64,000 nucleotides of DNA from Pipra filicauda (lineage: Eukaryota > Chordata > Aves > Passeriformes > Pipridae): NCBI RefSeq assembly GCF_003945595.2, contig NW_024104554.1, forward strand, positions 2,976,001-3,040,000, given 5' to 3'. Below, piece by piece: positions 1-11,700 of this stretch. How positions within the stretch are numbered: position 1 is the first letter of the stretch; every line of letters starts with the position of its first letter. A program made the translations under genes and the position numbers. The notes beneath the pieces were generated by a model that saw nothing but the letters and a program-made list of their open reading frames with translations, was not told where the DNA came from and ran no database searches.

Positions 1-706
1 ACAAGATCCTACTGCCTCTTGTATTTCTCAAAGATAAGCTTGTGTATTTCTAGAAATTGTTATAAATCCTCAGGAGTAGACTGATTAAGTCTATATTTTG
101 ATTTCAAAGAATCTTGAAAGCCATCAACAGATGGCTCTGTAAGATTTTTACCTCCTCACTTGAACCTGAATAGAAGAACACTCCCTTCAATATAGCAAAC
201 GCATGCAAGCTTTAGAAACCTGTTCGCAGTTGGTCAGGGCTTTTTTAAGACTGAGAAAGCTTAGTTTCAATGGCCAGAAGGCAAATTCTTCTTTCTTTCT
301 GGATGATAGCTAGTGAGTACAGACCACTAGAGCATCATTGTTCTCCTGGTAAAAGTCCTACCACACAATAACAAATTTTGATTCTCAGGAAGTCACATCA
401 AAAGCTCAGCTTAAGATCCTCCTACGTTGGTCGCCTCAACAGCTGCAGATATCAACTGCATGTGTGAAGATATGAAAAGGAATGTAAAGACAATGCCACA
501 TACAATTTATCTTAATTTTTAGTGAAAACCTCTAATTACTCTCTGCCTGAAACAGACTTTCCATTGTGGTCTATTATCAAGCTTGATTTTAGCTCTATTT
601 GCAAAAGTAAAAAAGTGATATTTTGATTAATTTTATTTTCAAGGAGGCACGCAATATGTGAAAATGTGAGTACATATTCATATATATAAACATATATATA
701 AACATT
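1..706. other. SH3YL1 intron sequence, nothing recognised
   Basis: AT-rich sequence with no exon-like frame on either strand. A short TATA-rich run at 674-703 abuts the 3' end of the CR1 that follows. Confidence 0.5.
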
Positions 707-1990
707 TCATAGAATCATAGAATCAGCCAGGTTGGAAGGGACCTCTGAGATCACCAAGTCCAACCCTTGATCCACTATCACTGTGGTTACTAGACCATGG
801 CACTAAGTGCCACATCCAGTCTCATCTTAAAAGCCTCCAGGGATGGAGAATCCACCACTTCCCTGGCCAGCCCATTCCAATGTCTGATTACCCTCTCTGT
901 AAAGAATTTCTTCCTAATGTCTAACCTAAACCTCCCCTGGCATAGCTTAAGACCATGTCTTCTTGTCTTACTGCTGGTTGCCTGGGAGAAGAGACCCATG
1001 CCCACCTGGCTACAACCTCCTTTCAGGTAATTGTTAGAGAGTGATGAGGTCTCTCCTGAGCCTCCTCTTTTCCAGGCTGAACCCCAGCTCCCTCAGCCTC
1101 TCCTCGTAGGACTTGTGCTCACGTCCCTTCCCCAGTCTTGTTGCTCTTCTCTGGACCTGCTCCAGCACCTTCCTGAACTGAGGGGCCCAGAACTGGACAC
1201 AGCACTTGAGGTGTGGCCTCACCAGCACTGAGTACAGGGGAAGAATCACTTCCCTGGACCTGTTGGCCACACTGTTCCTGATCCAGGCCAGGATGCCATT
1301 GGCCCTTTTGGCCACCTGGGCACACTGCTGGCTCATGTTCAGCTTCTTGTCAATCCAAACTCCCATGTCCCTTTCTGCCTGGCTGCTCTCCAGCCACTCT
1401 GTCCCCAGCCTGTAGCGCTGCATGGGGTTGTTGTGGCCGAAGTGCAGGACCTGGCACTTGGCCTTGTTGAACCTCATCCCACTGGAATCAGCCCAACTCT
1501 CCAGCCTGTCCAGGTACCTCTGCAGAGCCCTCCTGCCTTCCAGCTGATCGACACTCCCCTGCAACTTAGTGTCATCTGCAAATTTGCTAATGGTGGACTC
1601 AATCCCCTCATCTAAATCATTGATAAAGATATTAAACAGAACCGGGCCCAACACTGATCCCTGGAGGACACCACTAGTGACCGGTTGCCAACTGGATGCA
1701 GCCCCGTTCACCAGCACTCTCTGGGCCCGGCCCTCCAGCCAGTTCCTGACCCAGCACAGAGTGCCCCTGTCCAAGCCATGGGCTGCCAGCTTTTTCAGGA
1801 GTGTGCTGTGGGAGATGGTGTCAAAGGCTTTGCTGAAGTCCAGGCAGATCACATCCACAGCCTTCCCCTCATCCACCAGGGGGGTCACCTGATCATAAAA
1901 GGAAATCAGACAGGACCTGCCCTTCTTAAACCCGTGCTGGCTGGGTCTGATCCCTTGTCCATTCTGTAGGTGCTGTGTGATATGTAACAT
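707..1990 (-). mobile_element. CR1 LINE, 5'-truncated, reverse transcriptase frame largely open
   Basis: On the minus strand a 318-codon frame (1990-1034) reads as the C-terminal two thirds of a non-LTR reverse transcriptase. It includes [42 protein letters not shown] and the catalytic FADD box. The 3' UTR ends in the octamer-type repeat TTCTATGATTCTATGA at 707-722, typical of CR1. The copy is truncated at its 5' end near 1990. It lies in the same orientation as SH3YL1, in an intron. Confidence 0.92.
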
Positions 1991-2748
1991 GGAATGCTTT
2001 GGTCTTGGTTTTGATCCTAGCAGAAGCTACTAACAGATTTATTTATCAATATATTTCATGGGAGAAACAATTTATTTCACTGACTTTGAAACGGTTAACA
2101 GTCTTTTACCTGTAAATGAACCTAACTTATTATTTTGTAATAAAACTTCTTCCTAAGTTTTCAGACGATGACCTCACCATTCAAGAGTTACATTGCAAAT
2201 ATGACAGAGTCAGATTCTCCTATTAGAGTTGAAACTGCTTTAAATGTAAGAAAATCAGAATAGAACAACAAACAAGTAGTATCTTTAGTATAATGCAGAA
2301 TTATTTCAATATAAAAACCTCAAGAAGCAATGTAAATATGTGTTTATGTCAGCATAATCAGATATGATCTGTGGAAGGACTTTTAATATTAAAACAGAAA
2401 TTACAGGATATTGCATAAGGACTTGGACAGAAGCTTGTTGTATAAGATTTCTTTTTTATTTCTAGTAGGTGGTAACATACAACAATTTTACTACTTTCAG
2501 TGCATTTCTCAAGCTCACAGAATAAAACAAAAGAAGTTTTGCTGTTCAGAAAAAGAACATCATTGTTGGAATCTAAAGCCAGGGAATAAGATGTATATGG
2601 AATATTTTCAGGAGAGCATACAAGACCTGAATCTCATTTTAACACATAGACAATAATGAAAAATACTTTTAGGTATCTTTCAAAGTACTTTTAGGACTTC
2701 TCAGATTCCACGCTGCATTAGTAACACTAGTGTAAGCTTAGTACTTAC
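1991..2748. other. SH3YL1 intron sequence, nothing recognised
   Basis: AT-rich sequence between the CR1 and exon 9. I searched it on the minus strand for the missing SH3-domain exon and found no matching frame. Confidence 0.5.
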
Positions 2749-2799
2749 CCTCAGATGCATTGGGAAGTTCAGGATAAAGTTTGTTTGTATTCTTTTTAG
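2749..2799 (-). CDS. SH3YL1: SH3YL1 exon 9 (linker before SH3)
   Basis: Acceptor CTTCCAG and donor GTAAGT; 51 nt. It reads KKNTNKLYPELPNASE and ends in phase 1. It corresponds to the human NEYKLYPGLSS segment just before the SH3 domain. No SH3 exon is visible at 1-2748. Confidence 0.88.
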
Positions 2800-5700
2800 C
2801 TGGAAGAGAAAATAAAGCAGCAACTTATATGGCATGCTAACATATATTGTTATATTTTGTATACTGCTTTTCTATATATAAGCTCAATAGTTATTAAATG
2901 ATTGCAGTTATATAAGGAGCAGTGCAGAACTAAAAAATATGGACTTTACCTTATATCCTTGACTAGAAAAATAAGTTAACAACAGGAGATGCACAGTAAA
3001 GCCACACTTTCAATGAAAGCAGTTTGCCAGACAAACTGTCAAAGAGCCAAATTCTGCCTCTTCTGCTCTACTGTAAGACCCCTACCAATTAAAAGATATT
3101 GACAACCTAAAGGAGAAACTCTGATTTCTAGAAACCAGAAGTTTCTAGAACTAGGACTAGTGGTTTCTAGAAGGACTGTTCTTTTTACTAAGAAGTTTCA
3201 TTGTACCATATCCAAGAAACATGAATATTTCCTTTGAACTATTATATGAATCTGTAACTATAAAAACACTAAAGCAAATCTGTCAGAGAGAAAGGGTTTG
3301 TTAATATAAAGCAAATAGACAAACCCTTTATGGTTTATCACTCATGGCACTATCCTAACATGCTTTAAGTGTTTGTCCAAGAAAGAGTATTAAAAAACAT
3401 TTTTATAGAGGCAGCTATTATAATAAATGCATAATATCAATAAGCTTTAGTGCTCTAATTTTATAATGAGAATTAAATAATCATTATCAAAATATTTTAA
3501 CCTGGTGGCGTAGGTCTGACAGCGGGTTTAGGTGGCTCTGGTCTAGACGATGGTCTTAGCAGGTGGGTCATTTACCTAAAATACACAAATTTTTACAAAA
3601 TGTTGCATCACATCTGGACGTAGATTGTGACTTCAGGGCCTAGAAATATGTCAAGTTACACTGAAAAAAATTTAAAATCACTCTTTCTCCACTGAACTGG
3701 TAGGAACTCAAGAAGCATACAAAAAACTACTGACATACACATGACACTGAAGCAATTCACTACAGGTTTAATGAAGCTGAAAGTAAATGATTGTCTATCA
3801 GTAATATCAACATCTACAAGAAATCATCTTCTACACTCTTAGTATTACATTGTAAATGTGATTGTTTGAATGGAAGACACAAAAAGCAGAAAAATTAAGA
3901 GCATCCACATCAACCTGCAATTAACTTGATTAGGAATATTTGATCAAACATTTCTAATCGTCACCTCAGATTTGATAATGTACAATTATAAAACAAGGAT
4001 ATACTTTGTTATTCTGGAGGATGCAAAGGAAACCCAGCAACATTCTTGTCCACAAGAGCCTATCAAGGGAATATTTGAACAAATGTATTACGTGCAGCAT
4101 CTGCAACATGCTACACTTTTAATCATCCAGTAGAGAAGCTAAGAATGCCACATGAACATCAACATTAACACAGACTAGGGACAGTTCAGGAACAGAAAAA
4201 TCCTATGTGAAAAAGAACTGCACAAACCCTTCTTTGTTCCCTTACAGATTTTCCTGGATTATTCTTTTGCTCTTCGTTTTCATAGACTTCAGTGAAGGAT
4301 GCTAGAGTTTCATAAAGATCATCTGCTTGAGCAGGAAAAGGCACATCACCAAGCAGGATGGCACTAGCACGAATATCCTGCCCATAAAACCTGATATAAA
4401 AAAAAGATGTCAGGTATTTGATAATTATTACATTTCAAATTCTAGATAAATTCACCTTTCCCTCTAAATCCCTGGCCCTGAATTTTTCCCACTGATCATA
4501 TATTGAGAAATGACAGAACTGGTACAATGCTGTAAATTTGGAATACTGACCACAACTCTCATTCCCCATTCCCCTGCAGTGCTTGGGAGGACGGTGTAGT
4601 GAAGCTGTGAGTGAAGTTGAGCCCAGTAAGATGGAAGGCGTGGGGAGAAAGGTGTTGCTTTTTAGATTTGTTCTTATTTCTCATTATGCTATCCTCTTAT
4701 TAACTGACAATAAATTAAACTAATTTCCCCACGTTGAAGGGGTTTTTTTGACTGGTAAGTGATCTCACTGCGTTTATCTCAGCTCTTGAGTTTGTCATCA
4801 TACTTTTTCTCATCCCATTCTATTGAGGAACAGGAGTGACAAAGCACCTCGATTGGCATGTGGTGTCTAGCAAAGGTCAACCTGCCACAGATAATCTCTA
4901 AACTTTCAGCATCATCTCAATACCCATTGCAAGATGTCTAAATTGAAGAAACCCTTGTCTCCCAAAAAACTCTAAACCAACCATAGTATGTTCTTATAAA
5001 AAACTCTTTTTCCAAATTGAATGTGTCCTAGTTAATTTTGTCACTATGCCTTCACTGAATCACAGAATATTCTGAGTTGGAAGGGACCCACAAGGATCAT
5101 CGAGTCCAGCTCTTAAGTGAATGGCCCATGCAGAGATCAAACCCAAAACCTTGTAGTTATAGCATTATGATCTAACCAACTGAGCTAATCTCAGGGTCTT
5201 CTAGATTTGGAGAGAACTTACTTGCGATTTGTTTCTTTCCTTTCAATTAGACAGGTTCCTTCTAGAGATACACCTGCAAACAGTCCTCGAGATTTGCAGT
5301 ATGTATAGACAGCTGCAGAGCTTCTTAAAGCAACATCCCCTTCTAAGTTTCTAGAAGAAAAATTTTGGTTGATATTCTTCAATATGGCTTTGTAGCATGA
5401 ACAGCAGTCTTTTTCTTTACATTCTTTATTTTACTTTAATCCTATTTTCAGATGGGACCCAGTAAAAAGTAATTAATTTGTTTGATAAGGTTTCCTCTGA
5501 AGCACAGAACAATGGTGCTTCATGTGAATGCTTCCCATTAGGCTTCCTCTGAAAAGTATTAACCCACATTTTAATCACATTTTAAAATTATTGGATTATG
5601 TTTGGATTGGTGACTGGAACTCTACTCAATATATTCAAATCCTTCTAGATTTTATGGTCAGTACAAAATAATTCAAGTAAGGCTTCATCAGACCTCAACA

Positions 5701-8700
5701 GATTTGGAAGATTATAGTATTTGTCCCACCCAGGATGACATTTTAGGTTTGAAGACACTTCAGGCAGTCACCTCAAAATGGATACAACATCAAATTGAGA
5801 GCAAGTTGTCTGGACTTTTTGTAGCCAGTTTCTTATGAATTCTAAGGATATAATTTCACTCTGAACAACCTGTATCAGTGCTCAATTATGTTCATGTCAA
5901 ATTTTTTTTCTCATATCCAGACAGAGCCTTATGACTACCACCTCTCATTGTCTTGCCATGCACCTCAGTAAAGAACTGTGGTTCATCTTCTTGGTGATTC
6001 CCTGTTGGGAATGCAGTCCTTTAGAAGATTTCATGGTCTTATCTAGGTTAAACAAGCCTCATTGTTCACATGCTGCATGTCCCTGGCTATTTAGGTAGCT
6101 GTTCACTGTACACACTCTAGTTTATAAACTACTTTCTACAGGGCTGAAACTGGACACAATATTCTAGTCACAGTCTATGAAATGTGAAGCAAAGAGGAAC
6201 AGTCACACTCCTTATCTACTAGGTACAGTCCTGCTGAAGCAGCCCCCTACACTGTTCACTGTCTTTTCCGTCAGGAATCAACTGCTGGCTCAGCCCACTG
6301 CCCATGAGGACCCCAGCACCTTCTCAACAGAGCAGCTGCCCAGCCTGGCTGGCTCTGCCTGCATAACTGCAGGGGTTCATCCAATTGGGGCTGCAGAACT
6401 TAGCACTTGTCCTTAATTTCATGAGGTTTCCTATTGGATCCTTCCTCCCCACTCTCTAGGTCCATTGCTCTGAATGGCAGCTCCACTCTGAACTGTACTG
6501 GCTGCACCTCCTGATTTGGTGTCATCCACAAACTTGAAGAGGATATTTTGCATCTGCTCCTCCAGGTCACTGATAAAACTACCAAGCAGGAGAGGTCCCA
6601 GAAGAGTCTCCTGAGGAATTCCACAGAAACCTGGCTTCAGACTACAACATGACTCATTTACCACTGCTCTTCAAACCTGATGATCTGGTTCTTCACCTGT
6701 TTGAGATAGCAATTGGTCAGCAATTGTTTGCTAGTCTGCCCCACCCTGACCTTTGTCCCAGCTTGGACACAGACATGTTGCAGGATAGTGTACTGAATGC
6801 CTTTGCAGGGCAGATGACATTCATTGCCCTCCCCTGACCCACAGATCTCTCTCTCTTCTGTGAAATGGGTATCATCCTTTTATTTTGTCAGAAAAGATAA
6901 AAAAAAAAGACATAAGGAGGCACATGTTCCATAAACAGAGCTTGAGGCAAGTGGGCTTGGTAAACCTGGAGAAGATTTAGGGGGAACCTAATGCCAGGCT
7001 TCAAGTATCTACGAAGAGGTAATCAAGAACATGAAGCCAGGCTCTTTATAGCAGTGTATGGTAGAAGAATAAAATGTTATGGACACATACAGAAATAAGA
7101 AATGCTTTGACTGGATATAAGGCAAAACTTTTCCCCATGACAACAGCTGACCAGAAGAGTAGGTTGCCCAGAGAGACCGAGCAGTCTCCATCTTTGGAGA
7201 TTTTCAAGACCTAACTGGAAAAAAGGACTGAGCAACATGATCTAAAGTCATAACAGACCTTGCTTTGAGCAGGAGGTTGGAGTAGTGATCTGGTTTCCAA
7301 TTTCAATTATTCTATGATTATTTCATCTCATCCTTCAAAGTAAGCTGGCTTAACCACTTAAAGGTTTAAAAGAAATTTTTTGGTGTAGTTTTTATTTACT
7401 GTCAGGCAAATCAGTGGTGACAGAGAGCACAGACCCACACATTAATGAAAACAATAGTTCTATCAGGCACAGTAGCACCTGTGTTCTTCATTGAGCCTAG
7501 TCAAGCAGTCTCCTGCAAAGAAAGTAAATCTCAGAACACTTTCCTTCTATCAGTAAATGACTTAATCAGGAAAGAAAAAGAAAAAAGAGAAAAAAGTGAT
7601 TGTCAAGAACAATACGGTCCAGTCAACATACAGGTTGCCCACTTTGTTCTGTAACATAGCAAAAAAAGCCACATCAATGTTTATATGTAGCTTTTAAAAT
7701 TATCTTCCACATACCCCATATTAGAAAAGTATTTTACCCACCTCCCCAGAGGTCCAATTGCCACAGTAAGATTTCCTCCAAGTGTAAGATTCCCTCCTTT
7801 GGCAAAAGCTTCCACTGCTCTTTCATGATTCAGTATTATCACTAAGTCTGAAACCTATAAAATATCAAATAGTATGTATTTGTACTATGTTTTTGTATTA
7901 TGTTTTACTATGTACTATTTTGTACTATGCTTTTTAAGAAGAAAGAATAGCACAGGAGAAGCACTTCCTTTCTTGTAAGGGATTCTTTTGAAACAGCTTT
8001 CACAACAAAGTTGATTCTTTTTCTGCAAGGTATTTTGAAACAAAAATTCCTCCCAACTAACTTTTCAATCAAATTTGACTGATTTTTTTCAAAGTGCTGA
8101 TATGGTCAGTATGATATAAACTCTATTTTAATTCAAAATTTCCTAATTAACAATTTCTTATTTTCTATGGCTTATGCAAACAATTATGAAGGCATTTTCA
8201 AATGTAAATAATTTTGATCCTTCCATAATTAAACTAATAAAAGCAAGACAGAACTTACTAACAAAAATTACTGTCCAAAGAATAAAAAGCAAAAAGGATA
8301 CAGGTCTTCTCGCTATGGATAAAATTTTATTTTCTTGACGGGGGTTTTATACATAATGTGTGTGTGTGTGTGTGTGCGTGTATGAATTATTAACTAACTT
8401 TTTAAGACTTGAACATTAGATGTAGTCAGTTCCTTCAAGAACCTATTAAATTAAATAACTGAAGAGGTAGCAATGTATTTTCAAAAGATGCAAAATGGAA
8501 AAAAAAAATCACTATTTTTAAAAGACTTTATTTTGCCTGAATTCTGACATAAGATGCAGTACTACTATTTAAGCTGATGCCTATTACCATCAGTACTGTA
8601 AAACTGTAACTCTTCAATTTAATAAATTTCAATAAGTCTCCTACGCAGATCCCTCTATTGTACCTCAAAGCTCAGTAAACACACTAAATGTTGTGAAAAC

Positions 8701-11700
8701 CCCCACAAAACTACAGCAGTGTCAGCCTGTTAAACACAGCAGATTACACTTCAATAGCTAACAGTGATGGATTATCTTTTCAACAGGTATCTTGACTACC
8801 CAAGGACTACTGCACCTGATCTTTCATTTGGTGGACTTGACTGAAAGCCAGGTTCAGAAAAAACTTTCAACTTACCCCAAATTCCAAACAGTGACAGCAG
8901 GGAATACAAGAGGAAATACCAGATTATTTGCAAAACAAGGCTGGCCCTGAAGTATTACACACAGCATAAGAGAGGTCTTTGTTATTAGCCCCGTGGTAGC
9001 CTCCACCCCATCCCAAATAGAAATTGGTTGACAGGAGTAGGTTTTGAATCATCCAGGGATAGAGAAAGAATGTCATTCAGGATACCTCTACCTCCTTTTA
9101 CCCATTAAGAGGATGATTCCACTGCTAAAGCTAAGTGAATCCATAGTGAGAAAACCTTCAAGGAAAGCATTTATATAAATTTAAAATTGGTCTTTAATTG
9201 AGGTACCAATTTGTTCACTGTGACTTCTGAAGTCTGTGACTTCCTTCGTGTTATTTAAAACATCCATAACTACCACTACAACTATGTTAACTGTAATCTC
9301 CCCTACAGGAATAAAATTCACCCAGTTTCTAAAACATTTAAGTTTATATGTGACTAAAAGAGTGCTGAAATTGGACTCTAGGCTCCTTAGCCACTCAGGT
9401 ATTTCTGAATAGCATATATTTTCCAGAAGAAATAAATAAGACTGTGTTATAATAATATCAGTAAGGAAAGAGCATTTTGTAAGCTGACTAAAATTTCAGA
9501 GGAAGAGCACAATATTACCCAGAAAAAAACCCTCTCACAAAGAGCTTCTGTATTGAAATTGCTTAAGTGTCAACAGTAAAAGGCTACATTATTTAAAATA
9601 TCAGATGGGGATGATTAAAGGAAATTTTTTATAGATTAATCAAAGCATATGAATAGTCTGTTTCATTGTCTTAAAAGGAAAAAAACCTCAACCTTAAATC
9701 CCACAAAAAACAAACTCTGGGGCTCAAACTGAATGTTTTATAATGCATTCAGATCATGTAGTCACGAAAATCAAAGAAAATCCCTCAGAAAATTTAATGA
9801 TTTTGTATTCATAGCATCCTTTAAAAAGTGCACGGCAATAACAGCTGAGATCACACAGTGAACAAGGAGGATACAATAAAATACTGATCTGTTGCTCATT
9901 ATGTGAGTGCTGGATGAGTGGCTGCCAGGACAGGGATAGCTGGTTAGTTGTAGGAGATGTGCTGGGGGCTGAGGTGGACCATCCAGATCAGCTATATGTG
10001 GATTCTTCTGAGGAGCAGAATGCCCACTGCAAGAGATCTTGTTGGCAACATATTGTTACTCTGATGTTCTTTGGGAATAAGCAGAACAGAAGCTAAACAG
10101 AAAAAAAAGAGAAGGACGAGCCTGGAGACTAGTGTGGGAAAGAGAAGGAAAGATGAAAACAAACAACTGTGAAGGAGCTGTGAGAAAGAAGAAATGGGAA
10201 GAAGAGGCAGAGCGCTGTCAGGACTAAGCACACCAGGATTTCTCTGAACATGTTGAGTCCTTTACTTAACCATTTCTGCTGTCTGGAAATTGGCTCCTCT
10301 TCTGCAGCAATCCAGAAGGGGCACCACTAGTTTTGGTGCTTTCATTCTGAAGGGTCATGGTCAGTAGCCACAAGTGTGAGTGGGAAATGCGAGAAGTACA
10401 GTAACATTAGCTCGTCTCCATTTTACTACATCTTCAGTTCCTTTCACTGTTTCTTGCCAGATGGAGTCCTTGTGCTCTTTAACAAAGCATTTTATACAGT
10501 ATTATGTATAGGATACTGTTTTAATTAACTCCAATTGGCTTATATGTGAACACTGACAGGAAGCTTTCCATACATGAAAGTTTCTAGAAGTGAGAAATCA
10601 AGGAAACAAGTGCTATGCCACTTCTTTTCATCTAAATGTCTTCAAACAATTAGACTGATAGGATCAAATCCCCTATTTTGTTTGTCTTGCATAAGTGAAT
10701 TTTATAATAACCTTTTTTTCGTACAGAAAAGTAGATTCTACTATTTCACTAGCATTTAGATCTTTGTCAATGCATTTTAATTTCTTGCAAAAAAAGTTAC
10801 CAACAAGTATTTCAGATGCAAAATCATACCTCAATTCCAATTTCAAATCCACCACCAAGGCCAGCAATTCCTATTGCAGAAGGAGCAGACCAGGCTGTCA
10901 TTCAAAACAAGATAAATTTACAGAATTTTAACCACACATCACAAGAAATACTCATTTTATTATTGCAGTTAAAAACCACTAACAAATTCTCTATTTAAAA
11001 CTGTGTTCAAAACTACTACAATAGAGTCATGTAACTATAATGCCTCATCCCACAGGAAAGAATTTAAGAAATACAAACACTCATAATCCAAACAAATCTT
11101 TGTTACAAATTATTTATCACACAGTTGTTCCCTATCAGACATAATTAATTTTTCTAATGAGTTTTAAACTATGCACTATTTTATTTCATCCTTTTACACT
11201 AAGACACTGAAAGCATTTACATCTGGTCAGAAGAGGTACAAAAATTTGAAACCAGCTTTCAAACGAAGCACTGTCACCTACTGGCCTGACTCCTCACACA
11301 TTTCCCGCTCTATGCTATGAAAAGAAATAATGAAGAAAAAATATTTTTATTTCTTTTAATTCTCTCGTGAACTACAAAAGGAAAATATCGACTTACTTCC
11401 ATTAGGAAGACGAGCTAATACAATTCCACTTCCTCCCCGAGCAGTCACCAAAAATCCAGCTTTGATAACAGACAAAACTGCAAGGCCTTTGGCTTTAGCT
11501 ATTACGTGAGCTGAAACAGCAAAATCATTTATTCAAGACCTTGGAAGAGAAGTTCTAAGAGAAAGGGAAAAAAAACCTCTACATTTAACAATTTTGGACA
11601 CATAAGAGTCAAATAATTGAAGCAAGAGCTTAAAGAAAACTGAAGAAAGTTGAACTGATAATGACACCTCCATTCCAAAGTGAACCACAAAGTCAGCTGC

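Noticed and set aside
1..2748. Search for the missing SH3-domain exon of SH3YL1
   Set aside because: No minus-strand frame resembling an SH3 domain (ALYSF, WWEGK, PANYV) was found. It presumably lies left of the window.
5155..5190. Possible tRNA gene on the minus strand
   Set aside because: The tRNA-like arms continue directly into a CR1 3' tail and there is no proper acceptor stem, so it is a SINE head.
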